Shown: positions 17,051 through 25,410, numbered from the stretch's first letter. The stretch is 64,000 nucleotides of DNA from Glycomyces sp040645615 (GCF_040645615.1 NZ_JBEYYO010000019.1:48399-112398), one strand, 5' to 3'. Notes: a model not told the origin generated them from the letters alone. A program made the numbers and translations.

Positions 17051-17425
17051 CTAAAGGGAGTTGGAGGCGATGTGCTTGGCGATGGCGGGCAGGTCGACGT
17101 TCTCCTTGAACTCGAAGCGCACCTTGCCCAGGCCCGAGAACCACAGGTCGAGTTCGCCGTCGTTGTCCATGAGGCCGTCGGTCTCCACCGAGTAGGCCTG
17201 GATCTTGCTGTAGGGCAGGATCGAGTAGTCCCGCTTGCGGCCGGTGATGCCCTGGACGTTCACGGCGATGATCCGCTTGTTGGTGAAGACCACGAAGTCG
17301 CGCACGCCTTCGAAGACCAGCGCGACCTCTTCATCGTCGACGAGCAGGGGCTGGACCTCATTGGCGAAGCCGGGCTTCTCGGTGAGCTTGAGCTTGAATA
17401 CCGAGCCGTTCTTGAAATCGATCAT
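17051..17425 (-). CDS. Bacterial PH-domain protein (bPH_1 family)
   Basis: 124 residues, all one domain. The start MIDFKNGSVFKLKLTEK, the core FTNKRIIAVNVQGITGRKRDY and the end LDLWFSGLGKVRFEF match the bPH_1 (DUF1696) family from memory; members keep this length. The fold is pleckstrin-homology-like; the function is not established. It follows larC by 44 bp on the same strand and may be co-transcribed, though no functional link is known. Confidence 0.87.
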   Translation of the reverse strand: MIDFKNGSVFKLKLTEKPGFANEVQPLLVDDEEVALVFEGVRDFVVFTNKRIIAVNVQGITGRKRDYSILPYSKIQAYSVETDGLMDNDGELDLWFSGLGKVRFEFKENVDLPAIAKHIASNSL

Positions 17426-17469
17426 GCGGGCAGGATATCGGGTGCGAGCTGGTGTCGCTTGACACCGTT

Positions 17470-18915
17470 TCAGCGCGGATAGTGCTGTGCCGCAAGGGAC
17501 GTGGCTTGCGCTATGACCACTTTGACCGACCGCCCGAGTGCCTTCGCGGCCGCGGCGGCGTCTTCGTATTCGACTGAGGCGTTGACGATCTCGCCGTCCT
17601 GGCGCGCGATCTTGACGCCGATCTCGCACCCGTCCACGACCACCGAGGTGTACTCCCGGTCGAGCGCGTACTTGTCGATCTCGTAGGAGCGCATGCCGAT
17701 CGTGGTGGTGTGCCGCACCAGCGCGGCCCGCACCGCGTCGACCGCCTCGGCCCGGCACAGCACGTGCACGGTGTGCGCGGGACGGCCCTTCTTCATGAGA
17801 ATCGGTGTGAGCCAAGCGTCTGAGGCCCCGGCGTCGAGCAGCGCCGCGAGCGCGGCGGGCCAGACGCGCGGGTCAAGATCATCCACATTGGTCTCGATCA
17901 CGACGGGCCGAGGAGCGGAAGCGGCGGGTTGCCGCGCAAGGAGTTCGGTGCGATCCTGGCCGTCGCCGTGGTCGCCGTGGTCGCCGTGGTCGCCGTGGTC
18001 GCCGTGGTCGCCGTGGTCGCCGTGGTGGACTTGCTCGTGGCTGTGGCTGTGGCTGTGGCTGTGGCTGTGGCTGTGGCTGTGGCGGTCGTGCGAGTGCCCA
18101 TGCGGCTCCCGCGCATCCGCGCTGCCGTGCGGATGCGACTCGTCGGCCGCACCCACCCGGTGCCGATGCGCATGGGCCGCAACCCGAGTGGACCGAACCT
18201 CCCGCCCGATCACGATGCGCAGCAGGTTCGCCCGCTCCTGCGGGTCGCGACCGCCCGCCCCGACGCCCACACGCTCCACCACCATCTCCGGCAGCGGCCC
18301 GTAATCCGAAGCCGCCGCCGCGATGATCGCCGCTCCCGTCGGCGTGCACGCCTCGTACGGCACCGCGCCGACCACCGGCGCGAACGCGTCAGCGAGCACG
18401 GCCAGCACCGCAGGAGCAGGCAGCGGAATCGACCCGTGCGACCCGCGCGTCGTCCCCCCGCCGACAGTCACCGTCGAAGCGGTCACCGACTCGATCCCCA
18501 ACGCCGCCAACCCGGCGGCCGCACCAACGATGTCCGCGATCGAATCCAGCGCACCCACCTCGTGGAAATGCACCTCCTCCACGTCGATCCCGTGCGCCGC
18601 AGCCTCAGCCGCCGCCAACCGCGCGAACGCCCCCAACGCGAGCTTGCGCACCGGCTCGTCGAGCCCAGCGCCCTCGAGCATCGCCCGGATCGCCCGCCAC
18701 CGCCGATCCGTGGCCACCTCCGGCACCTCGACGTGCACCTTCACACCCGCAAGGCCGTGCCGCGCGACCCGCTCGGCCCGCAACCGCACCGGCTCGGTCC
18801 CCAGCGCGTCCACCGCCGCCTGCATCACGTCCAACCCGACCCCGGCGTCGACCAACGCCCCCAGGAACATGTCACCGCTGGCACCAGCCGAGCAGTCCAA
18901 CCACGCGACCGTCAC
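17470..18915 (-). CDS. larC: Nickel insertion protein LarC
   Basis: 481 residues. The N-terminal region (WLDCSAGASGDMFLGAL, VHFHEVGALDSIADIVGAA, YEACTPTGAA) and C-terminal region (VVIETNVDDLDPRVWP, WLTPILMKKGRPAH) are diagnostic of LarC, which uses CTP to insert nickel into the pyridinium pincer cofactor of lactate racemase-type enzymes. In lactobacilli LarC is made by frameshifting between two frames; here it is one frame. The middle carries a His-rich insert with seven His-Ser pairs and about seven His-Gly-Asp units, a likely nickel store. The GTG start overlaps the larB stop by 4 nt (GTGA). Confidence 0.93.
   Translation of the reverse strand: MTVAWLDCSAGASGDMFLGALVDAGVGLDVMQAAVDALGTEPVRLRAERVARHGLAGVKVHVEVPEVATDRRWRAIRAMLEGAGLDEPVRKLALGAFARLAAAEAAAHGIDVEEVHFHEVGALDSIADIVGAAAGLAALGIESVTASTVTVGGGTTRGSHGSIPLPAPAVLAVLADAFAPVVGAVPYEACTPTGAAIIAAAASDYGPLPEMVVERVGVGAGGRDPQERANLLRIVIGREVRSTRVAAHAHRHRVGAADESHPHGSADAREPHGHSHDRHSHSHSHSHSHSHSHEQVHHGDHGDHGDHGDHGDHGDHGDGQDRTELLARQPAASAPRPVVIETNVDDLDPRVWPAALAALLDAGASDAWLTPILMKKGRPAHTVHVLCRAEAVDAVRAALVRHTTTIGMRSYEIDKYALDREYTSVVVDGCEIGVKIARQDGEIVNASVEYEDAAAAAKALGRSVKVVIAQATSLAAQHYPR
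17962..18078. repeat. Microsatellites inside larC
   Basis: Seven exact copies of the 9-mer GTCGCCGTG (17962-18024) and seven of the 6-mer GTGGCT (18037-18078). On the coding strand they give His-Gly-Asp and His-Ser repeats. Unit lengths are multiples of three, so slippage changes His content without a frameshift. Confidence 0.93.
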
Positions 18916-19598
18916 CGCTCCGCCTTCACACCCAGGATCCGGGCCGCGCTCATCGCCGCCCCGAACCCGTTGTCGATGTTCACCACGGACACCCCCGGCG
19001 AACACGAGTTCAACATCGTCAACAGCGGCGCCAGCCCCCCGAACGCCGCCCCGTACCCGACCGACGTCGGCACCGCCACCACCGGCGCGCTCACCAGGCC
19101 CGCCACCACGCTCGGCAGCGCCCCGTCCATGCCCGCCACCACGATCACGCAGGCCGCCTCCCGCAGCTCCCCGACCTTGTCGAGCAGCCGGTGCAGACCC
19201 GCGACGCCCACGTCGGCGACAAGCCGCGCGTCGATCCCGTTCGCCAGCGCCACCACCTCGGCCTCCCTGGCCACCGGCAGGTCCGAAGTCCCCGCGCACA
19301 CCACCGCGAGCGGCCCGGCCTCCGCGGCCGGGAACGCCCCGACCGCGCACACGCCCGACTCCACCAGGACCTCCGGGCCGAACGCGGCCCGCACCGCCTC
19401 CACACACGCCGCGTCGCAGCGCGTCGCCACCGCCACCCGCGCCGGATGCGCCTCACGCAACGCGGCCAGAGCGCCCACGACCTGCTCAGGCGTCTTCCCC
19501 GCCGCGTACACGGCCTCGGCCGTCCCGGTCCGGGCCGGACGCCCGACGTCGATCTTGGCCCAGCCCAGGTCGCGGTAGGCCTCCCCCTCGAAATGCAC
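18912..19598 (-). CDS. larB: Pyridinium-3,5-biscarboxylic acid mononucleotide synthase LarB
   Basis: 228 residues with the C-terminal AIR-carboxylase (PurE)-like domain of LarB: VVCAGTSDLPVAREAEV, VAGMDGALPSVVAGL, and LNSCSPGVSVVNIDNGFGAA with the conserved Cys. LarB carboxylates nicotinic acid adenine dinucleotide in the first step of nickel-pincer cofactor synthesis. It is translationally coupled to larC. LarE and a LarA-type enzyme, also needed, are not in this window. Confidence 0.94.
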   Translation of the reverse strand: MHFEGEAYRDLGWAKIDVGRPARTGTAEAVYAAGKTPEQVVGALAALREAHPARVAVATRCDAACVEAVRAAFGPEVLVESGVCAVGAFPAAEAGPLAVVCAGTSDLPVAREAEVVALANGIDARLVADVGVAGLHRLLDKVGELREAACVIVVAGMDGALPSVVAGLVSAPVVAVPTSVGYGAAFGGLAPLLTMLNSCSPGVSVVNIDNGFGAAMSAARILGVKAER

Positions 19599-19720
19599 GA
19601 ACCCATCCTCTCCCGCTCGGGATGCGAACCGCCACCCGAACCGTCCACGACCCGCACACCCGTCCCGCCCGCAGCGTTCCCTCGCGTGTCTCCGGCACCG
19701 ACTATCGTCAAGGAGTGTCG

Positions 19721-20446
19721 ATGCCGCTGATCGCCGCCCATCGAGGCGCCAACGAGTTCCTCCCCGAGCACTCCCTGGCCGCGTTCCGGCAGGCCATCGT
19801 CGAAGGAGCCGACGCGTTCGAGTTCGACCTGCGCCTGACCGCCGACGCCCACCTCGTGCTCCACCACGACCGCACCGTCAAACGCACCGCCGGAGCCAAA
19901 GGCGCGGTCGCCGACCTCACCCTCGCCCAGCTGCGCGAACTCAACTTCGCCCACAACCACCCCGACTGCGCCGGAAACCCCGAGGCCGAGCGCATCCCCA
20001 CCCTCGAAGAGCTCTTCGCGCTCGTCGTCGACTCCGGGAAGGACCTGAAACTCCTCATCGAGGCCAAACACCCCTCCAAGTTCGGGCCCCGCCTGGAACT
20101 GCGCCTGTGGGAGACCCTGCGGCGCTGGCCCGGGCTCGACGTCACCGTGATGTCCTTCTCGCGCGCCGCGCTCAAGACCTGGCGCAGGCTCGACGTCGAC
20201 ACGCCCCTGGTGTGGATCTTCGAGTACCCGTTCCGCCGCCCGCCCGAGGGCGTCCAGGTGCTGTCCTCACGCGTCGACTACATCGAGTCGAGCCCCGAAT
20301 TCGTCGAACGCAGCCACGAGGCGGGCTACGAGGTGTACACCTGGACCGTCAACGACGCCGACACGGCTCATCGCATGGCCGGGCTCGGCGTCGACCTCAT
20401 CTTCACCGACCGGCCCGCGGCCGTGAGGCAGACCCTCAGCGGCTGA
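19721..20446 (+). CDS. Glycerophosphodiester phosphodiesterase
   Basis: 241 residues with the GDPD TIM-barrel motifs: IAAHRGANEFLPEHSLAAF at the N-terminus, DAFEFDLRLTADAHLVLHHD with the metal-binding acidic residues, and C-terminal YEVYTWTVNDADTAHRM and GVDLIFTDRP. It hydrolyses glycerophosphodiesters to glycerol-3-phosphate and an alcohol. There is no signal peptide, so it is cytoplasmic. The ATG follows AAGGAG at ideal distance. It stands divergent from larB. Confidence 0.93.
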   Translation: MPLIAAHRGANEFLPEHSLAAFRQAIVEGADAFEFDLRLTADAHLVLHHDRTVKRTAGAKGAVADLTLAQLRELNFAHNHPDCAGNPEAERIPTLEELFALVVDSGKDLKLLIEAKHPSKFGPRLELRLWETLRRWPGLDVTVMSFSRAALKTWRRLDVDTPLVWIFEYPFRRPPEGVQVLSSRVDYIESSPEFVERSHEAGYEVYTWTVNDADTAHRMAGLGVDLIFTDRPAAVRQTLSG

Positions 20447-20562
20447 AACGCGGTGGGACAAGACGGACTCGGGGTCCGACGGTAATGCTGGCGTCATGGC
20501 GCGGCAACAGGTAGGTTGCTGTATAGCCTCCCCACGGCACGTCGGAAGGAAGGGGAAACGCG

Positions 20563-20964
20563 ATGCCCGCTGCGATACCGGCACCAGAGCGGCTGCGCGT
20601 CCCCCACCAGTCCGGAGCGCCCGGGCAGGTCCGCCGCTGGCTCCGCGACTCGCTCCCCGACCTCCCCGACGAGGCCCGCGACGACCTCCTCGTGTGCGCC
20701 ACCGAACTGGTCTCCAACGCCGTCCGCCACGCCCGGCCCCTGCCCGGCGGCGAACTGTGCGTCACCTACACCCTCGGCCCCGCCGACGTCGAGGTCCGCG
20801 TCGTCGACGGCGGCTCGCGCACCCACCCCCACGTATGCGCGGTCAACCTCGACTCGGCCCACGGCCGCGGCATGTTCATCGTGTCCAAACTGTCCGACGA
20901 CTGGGGCGCCCGCACCCTCGGCGACGGCAGCCAAGAAGTCTGGGCCAGAATCCCCCTCCGCTGA
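20563..20964 (+). CDS. RsbW-like ATP-binding (anti-sigma type) protein
   Basis: 133 residues forming a single HATPase_c_2 domain: N box ELVSNAVRHA, VVDGGS and GRGMFIVSKLSDDWG. In actinobacteria such single-domain proteins act as anti-sigma kinases or partners of PP2C phosphatases, but no sigma factor or anti-anti-sigma factor adjoins it. The ribosome binding site GGAAGGAAGGGG is strong. The target is unknown. Confidence 0.87.
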   Translation: MPAAIPAPERLRVPHQSGAPGQVRRWLRDSLPDLPDEARDDLLVCATELVSNAVRHARPLPGGELCVTYTLGPADVEVRVVDGGSRTHPHVCAVNLDSAHGRGMFIVSKLSDDWGARTLGDGSQEVWARIPLR

Positions 20965-21058
20965 CTGAAGGCGCAGCCGCTTCGCCGACCGGCTTCCCTT
21001 GGCCGACCGCCGCCGCTTCGCCGACCCGCGCTTCCCCTCTCGTCCTCGCGCCCCCGCT

Positions 21059-21076
21059 GTGAGACCTCCGTCTCAC
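21059..21076 (+). terminator. Small hairpin after the RsbW-like gene
   Basis: GTGAGAC / GTCTCAC, 7 bp with a 4-nt loop, about 95 bp beyond the stop. A possible terminator. Confidence 0.45.
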
Positions 21077-21100
21077 TTCCGTTGCGCGGCTTCGCGAACC

Positions 21101-21190
21101 TCCGGAAATGTCACACCCTGCCGGGACCATTGAAAACCGGGGCCCACTACCCCAGGGGCCGAGGACCTCGGTGCTGCCCGGAAACGCCGT
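21101..21190 (+). promoter_or_regulatory. Intergenic element A (TGTCACACCC promoter-like)
   Basis: TGTCACAC (21109-21116), 8 nt, then GACCAT followed by TGAAAACC. About 85 bp here aligns with the element before crgA (46520-46605), sharing TTGAAAACC, GGGGCCCA and CCCCAGGG. It ends shortly before the membrane glycosyltransferase-like gene and is probably its promoter region. Confidence 0.6.
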
Positions 21191-21216
21191 TCGCGCCGTC
21201 CCCGTACGCTGTCCGG

Positions 21217-22503
21217 GTGTCCAACCGACCCGTGCTCATCGACCTCGCCTGCTACGGCCTGGCCGCCCTCTTCGCGGGCGCGACCGCGCTGTGGACCACC
21301 CTCGACTCCCACGCCGGGTGGGGCGCGATCGCCTTCGGCGGCTACCTCCCCGCCGCGATCTGCGCCGCTGTTCTCCTCGCCCAGCCCGGCCAACTCTGGA
21401 GGCGCCGCGCCCTCGTCGCCGGGGCCACCGCCGCCGCCGTCACCGCGATCCCTCTCGTCGTCATGGCCGTCGAGCGCGCGAACGGCACCCCGGGCCGCGC
21501 CCAAGAGGAGGTCCTCGTCGTCGAGGCCTCCGCGACCCGCCTGATCGACACCGGCAGCCCCTACCTCCACGCCGACACCATCGCCGCCCTTCCCGAACCG
21601 CTCCTGGGCTACAACCCCTACCAGCCCGGCATGGCCCTCTTCGGCATCCCCGCCGCGCTCGGCGGCCACCACTGGTGGACCGACGCGCGCCTCTACTTCC
21701 TCCTCGCCGCCCTCGCCTGCGCCGTCGGCGCGGCCCGGCTCCTGGCCGGTCAGGCCGGCAAGGGCACGCTCCTGCGAGCGATCCAGGCGACCTTCCTGTT
21801 CCCGGTGTGCGCCTTGACGTTCGCGACCGGAGGCGACGACATGCCCGTCGTCGCCCTCATGGTCCTCGCTTTGGCGTTCGCGCACCGCGAGCGGTCCTTC
21901 GCGGCCGGTCTGGCGATCGGCGCGGCCGCGGCGCTCAAACTGTTCGCGTGGCCGGTGGCCGTGGTACTGGCGTTCCTGCTGTGGCGCCGTGACCTGCGGC
22001 GCTACCTGGCCGGATTCGCGATCCCGGTCGCGGTGACGATGCTGCCGGTACTCGTCTTCGACGCGCGAGGGTTCTTCGACAACGTGCTCGCGTTCGGCCT
22101 CGGCCACGGCGTGGTCACCTCGCCCGCGCAGTCGCCGCTGCCGGGGTTCCTCATCGCGCAGCACCTGCCCGGCGGCGGCGTGATCGCCCCGGCGCTGCTC
22201 GGCGTGGCCGCGCTGGTGATCGCATGGCTGCTGTGGACGCGGCCTCCGGCCTCGGCCGCCGCCGCGGCGCTGTGGTGCGCGACCGGGCTCTCGGCCGCGT
22301 TCATGCTCATGCCCTCGACCCGCTTCGGGTACCTGCTGTACCCGGTGGTCCTGCTCGGCTGGTGGCTCCCGCTGCGCGACGCGATCGCGGGCACCGCCAC
22401 GGCCGCCCTCTTCGCCGACCAGCCCGAGGACGACGAGGCGGTGGACGAACTCGAACACGAAACCGGCCCCGGCCCCTCGCTCGCGGTCGAGTGGTGGCGC
22501 TGA
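21217..22503 (+). CDS. Polytopic membrane protein, mannosyltransferase-like (GT-C/GT87 type)
   Basis: 428 residues with about ten or eleven hydrophobic helices. Between the first ones lies a loop with EASATRLIDTGSPYLHAD and LGYNPYQPGMALFG, the Tyr/Pro-rich pattern found in actinobacterial polyprenyl-phosphate-mannose-dependent (GT87-like) transferases; ALKLFAWPVAVVLAF is also typical. The short C-terminal tail is acidic and cytoplasmic. A role in envelope glycan synthesis is inferred. The GTG start at 21217 is chosen because the upstream frame runs through a repeated intergenic element. Confidence 0.75.
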   Translation: MSNRPVLIDLACYGLAALFAGATALWTTLDSHAGWGAIAFGGYLPAAICAAVLLAQPGQLWRRRALVAGATAAAVTAIPLVVMAVERANGTPGRAQEEVLVVEASATRLIDTGSPYLHADTIAALPEPLLGYNPYQPGMALFGIPAALGGHHWWTDARLYFLLAALACAVGAARLLAGQAGKGTLLRAIQATFLFPVCALTFATGGDDMPVVALMVLALAFAHRERSFAAGLAIGAAAALKLFAWPVAVVLAFLLWRRDLRRYLAGFAIPVAVTMLPVLVFDARGFFDNVLAFGLGHGVVTSPAQSPLPGFLIAQHLPGGGVIAPALLGVAALVIAWLLWTRPPASAAAAALWCATGLSAAFMLMPSTRFGYLLYPVVLLGWWLPLRDAIAGTATAALFADQPEDDEAVDELEHETGPGPSLAVEWWR

Positions 22504-22645
22504 CCACGAGCCGCCGCGCGCCAGCTCCACACCGTTCCGGCCATGCCGCCGTCCCGCCGCACCACTGGCTCCCACACGTCCGAGCCGCGGCGCACGGCAC
22601 CTTACGGCGGACCGGCCCGCGTTCGGGACGTAACCTTTCAGGCGA

Positions 22646-22671
22646 TGTCGTACCCCTGCGGCATAGTTGAA
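22646..22671 (+). promoter_or_regulatory. Intergenic element C (TGTCGTACCC promoter-like)
   Basis: TGTCGTAC, 8 nt, then CATAGT and TGAA, the same layout as the elements at 21109, 46527 and 47073. It lies between two convergent genes and points into the 3' end of dnaB, so it could drive an antisense RNA or be a relic. The rest of the 22504-22726 spacer shows nothing else clear. Confidence 0.5.
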
Positions 22672-22726
22672 TTGGGGGGTCCCCAGGTGTCCGTTTTGAA
22701 GGCTAGTGCCGGATTTGCGAAGTTGC

Positions 22727-24172
22727 TCAGACGGCCATGTCGACGAAACGCGACAGGTGGAGCTGCGCGGCGACCGTGATCGTGTCGGTGGCGCCGTTGC
22801 GGTGCTTGGCCACGATGAAGTCGGCCTCGCCCGCGCGCGGGGACTCCTTGTCGTAGTAGTCCTCGCGGTGCAGCAGGATCACCACGTCGGCGTCCTGCTC
22901 CAGCGAACCGGACTCGCGCAGGTCCGACAGCTGCGGGCGCTTGTCGGTGCGCTGCTCGGGGCCGCGGTTGAGCTGGGCGACCGCGATCACCGGGCACTCG
23001 ACCTCCTTGGCCAGGAGCTTGAGCCCGCGGCTGATCTCGGAGACCTCCTGCTGGCGCGACTCGGTCTTCTTCGGCGAGGTCATGAGCTGGAGGTAGTCGA
23101 CCACGATGAGCTTGAGGTCGTGGCGCTGCTTGAGCCGCCGCGCCTTCGCCCGGATCTCCATCATGGTCATCGAGGCCGTGTCGTCCACGAACAGCGGCGC
23201 CTCGGAGATGTCGCCCATGCGCTTGGCCAGGCGCGTCCAGTCGTCGTCGGACAAATCGCCCGAGCGCAGGACGTGCATCGGCACCCGCGTCTCGGCGCTC
23301 AAAAGACGCATGACGATTTCGAGCTTGCTCATTTCGAGCGAGAACAGGGCCGCGGCGTGCCGGTGGTGCAAGGACGCGTGCCGCATGAAGTCCATTGCGG
23401 CCGTTGACTTGCCGGCGCCGGGGCGCCCGGCCACGATGATGAGCTGGCCCGCCTGGAGTCCTGAGAGGAGCCGGTCGAGGTCGGCGAAACCGGTGGGGAT
23501 GCCGGTCATGAGGCCCTGGCTCGCGCCGATCGCCTCGATCTCGTCCATCGCGGGCTGGAGCAGGTCGGACAGGACCGCGAAGTCCTCGCTCTGCCGGTTG
23601 TCGGTGACCTCGTAGACGGCCTGCTGCGCGAGGTCGACCAGGTCGTCGATGTCGCGCCCGCCCTGGCCGCCGCCGTAGCCGTACTGGACGACCTTGGTGC
23701 CCGCCTCGATGAGGCGGCGCAGGATGGCCTTCTCCTTGACGATCTTCGCGTAGTACCCGGCGTTCGCGGCCGTGGGCACCGCGTTGAGCAGGTCGTGCAG
23801 GTAAGGGCCGCCGCCGATCTTGGCGAGGTCGCCCGAGTCGGCCAGGGCCGCGGCGATCGTGACCGCGTCGGCGGGCTCGCCGTTGCCGAACTTCTCGATC
23901 ACGGCGTCGAAGACCATGCCGTGCTTGGGCTGGTAGAAGTCGCCCGAGCCGAGGACCTCGATGACGTCGGCGATGGCGTCCTTGCTCATGAGCATGCCGC
24001 CGAGCACCGACATCTCGGCCTGGACATCCTGGGGCGGGGTGCGCTCGAACGCGCGCGAACCGCCGCCGCCTCCGCCGCTGGCGAAGGGGTCCTCGGGGGG
24101 AGTGTCGAAATAGGAGCCGCCCGAGCCGTTCGCGCCCCGCGAATAGGCGCCTTCCGTCGACACGTCGGTCAT
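22727..24172 (-). CDS. dnaB: Replicative DNA helicase DnaB
   Basis: 481 residues. A Gly/Ser-rich N-terminal extension (1-45) precedes the DnaB N-domain (PQDVQAEMSVLGGMLMS), and the RecA-like helicase domain has Walker A GRPGAGKS (249-256), LIVVDYLQLM as Walker B, and LRESGSLEQDADVVILLHRE. It unwinds DNA at the replication fork. No intein interrupts it, although mycobacterial dnaB genes often have one. It is in the usual actinobacterial neighbourhood of rpsF-ssb-rpsR-rplI. Its upstream region holds a DnaA-box array, suggesting control by DnaA. Confidence 0.97.
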   Translation of the reverse strand: MTDVSTEGAYSRGANGSGGSYFDTPPEDPFASGGGGGGSRAFERTPPQDVQAEMSVLGGMLMSKDAIADVIEVLGSGDFYQPKHGMVFDAVIEKFGNGEPADAVTIAAALADSGDLAKIGGGPYLHDLLNAVPTAANAGYYAKIVKEKAILRRLIEAGTKVVQYGYGGGQGGRDIDDLVDLAQQAVYEVTDNRQSEDFAVLSDLLQPAMDEIEAIGASQGLMTGIPTGFADLDRLLSGLQAGQLIIVAGRPGAGKSTAAMDFMRHASLHHRHAAALFSLEMSKLEIVMRLLSAETRVPMHVLRSGDLSDDDWTRLAKRMGDISEAPLFVDDTASMTMMEIRAKARRLKQRHDLKLIVVDYLQLMTSPKKTESRQQEVSEISRGLKLLAKEVECPVIAVAQLNRGPEQRTDKRPQLSDLRESGSLEQDADVVILLHREDYYDKESPRAGEADFIVAKHRNGATDTITVAAQLHLSRFVDMAV

Positions 24173-24282
24173 GCCCTCACCCCCTCGGTCACCGTGCGTT
24201 CATGGAGAATGTACCGCTTGCATACGACAGAACCGCGGCGTCAACGACGCTATGTCGCGTCCGGCACCGTTGCAAACCGACC

Positions 24283-24423
24283 TGTGGACGGGCTGTGGAC
24301 AAACCTGTGGACAACCTGTGGATAACCCGCCCCCGGCCTGTGGACAACCTGTGGACACAGACCCGAACGGTCCTCGGTTCACTTGCTTGAGCTGTGCGTT
24401 CGTTGTCCACTGCCTGTGGACGG
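24283..24423. promoter_or_regulatory. Phased DnaA-box cluster upstream of dnaB
   Basis: Matches or near matches to the DnaA box (TTATCCACA or TTGTCCACA, read here mostly as TGTGGA(T/C)AA) begin at 24283 (weak), 24294, 24306, 24317 (perfect TGTGGATAA), 24339 and 24350; another lies inverted at 24403-24411 and a weak one at 24415. Successive starts are 11, 12, 11, 22 and 11 bp apart, about one helical turn. The array begins 110 bp upstream of dnaB in the gap to a divergent gene. Confidence 0.85.
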
Positions 24424-24494
24424 AAATTCGTTCGTGCCAACTTGGGTACTAGAGTGAGGCAGACCCCGGCACGGATCAGAGGAGACCTCGGCGC

Positions 24495-24884
24495 ATGAAC
24501 GCCCCCCAGCGCCCCGAGCGCAGGCCCCGGCTCGACCCCGAGGGCGACGACCGGCCCGGTGAGCGCGCGTTCACTCCGACGTTGCTGGTGACGCTGGCCT
24601 GGTACGCGGTGCCGGTACTGGTCTACCTGGTGTGGGTCGTGGCCCAGCCCCCTGTGGACGCCAAGTGCGCCGAGACCGGCTGCACGGTCGCGGGCCGGGT
24701 GGGCGCGGCGGTCGCGGGCGGGTGGGCCTGGACGCTGTCCTCGCTGACCGCGAGCCTGCTGGTCGCCGTGCTGCTGCGCCTGCCGCGCGCGGGCTGGCGG
24801 GCGGGCGTGGCCGGTTCGGCCGCGGCGATCCTGGGGGCCGGCCTGGTCACGGTGATCCTGCGGACCGCCGGGTGGGTCATCTGA
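24495..24884 (+). CDS. Small membrane protein of unknown function
   Basis: 129 residues. A charged, proline-rich cytoplasmic N-terminus (1-27) is followed by three hydrophobic segments at about 29-50, 66-92 and 102-126. The first loop has two cysteines (KCAETGC), perhaps a disulfide. The ribosome binding site AGAGGAG precedes the ATG. It is divergent from dnaB and convergent with rplI. I do not recognise the family. Confidence 0.72.
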   Translation: MNAPQRPERRPRLDPEGDDRPGERAFTPTLLVTLAWYAVPVLVYLVWVVAQPPVDAKCAETGCTVAGRVGAAVAGGWAWTLSSLTASLLVAVLLRLPRAGWRAGVAGSAAAILGAGLVTVILRTAGWVI

Positions 24885-24891
24885 GGCATGA

Positions 24892-24927
24892 CGAAGGCCC
24901 GCAACCGGTACCGGTTGCGGGCCTTCG
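24892..24927. terminator. Perfect palindromic bidirectional terminator
   Basis: An uninterrupted 36-bp palindrome (arms CGAAGGCCCGCAACCGGT and its complement) between the stops of two convergent genes, 7 and 8 bp from each. Confidence 0.88.
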
Positions 24928-24935
24928 CTTCTGGC

Positions 24936-25397
24936 CTACTTCTTGCGGCGCTTGGCCGGGGTGACCTGGAGCTTGAACTTCGCGGTCACCTCCGGGTGCA
25001 GCTTCACGGCGATGTCGTAGGTGCCGATCGCCTTGATGGCGGAGGTCAGCTCGACGCGGCGGCGGTCGATCTTGGGACCCCCGGCCTCGTCGACGGCCTT
25101 GACCACGTCAGCGGCGGTGATGGACCCGAAGAGACGGTCGCCGTCGCCGGTGCGGGCGACGATGTGCGCGTCAGTCTGCTTCAGCTGGTCCGCGATGGAG
25201 CGGGCCTTGTCCAGGTCGTGGATCTGGCGGGCCGCGCGGGCGCGCTGGATCGCGTCGACTTCCTTCTGACCGCCCTTGGTCCAGGCGATCGCCAAGCCCT
25301 GCGGCAGCAGGTAGTTACGGCCGTAGCCGTTCTTGACCTCGACCACGTCACCGGCCGAACCGAGGTTGGGCACCTCATGAGTCAGAATGATCTTCAT
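24936..25397 (-). CDS. rplI: Large ribosomal subunit protein bL9
   Basis: 153 residues. The N-terminal bL9 domain (MKIILTHEVPNLGSAGDVVE, VKNGYGRNYLLPQGLA) is joined by a long helix to the C-terminal domain ending in AKFKLQVTPAKRRKK. It is the last gene of the rpsF-ssb-rpsR-rplI unit, 13 bp after rpsR, and ends 9 bp before a palindromic terminator. Confidence 0.98.
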   Translation of the reverse strand: MKIILTHEVPNLGSAGDVVEVKNGYGRNYLLPQGLAIAWTKGGQKEVDAIQRARAARQIHDLDKARSIADQLKQTDAHIVARTGDGDRLFGSITAADVVKAVDEAGGPKIDRRRVELTSAIKAIGTYDIAVKLHPEVTAKFKLQVTPAKRRKK

Positions 25398-25410
25398 AAG
25401 ACGCTCCTTC

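Noticed and set aside
17929..19578. Long + strand frame across larB/larC
   Set aside because: Shadow of larBC; Val-Ala and Arg-rich runs arise from the microsatellites.
24283..24423. The chromosomal origin oriC itself
   Set aside because: Boxes are origin-like, but no dnaA or dnaN flanks them and no clear AT-rich unwinding element is seen; kept as a DnaA-box cluster only.
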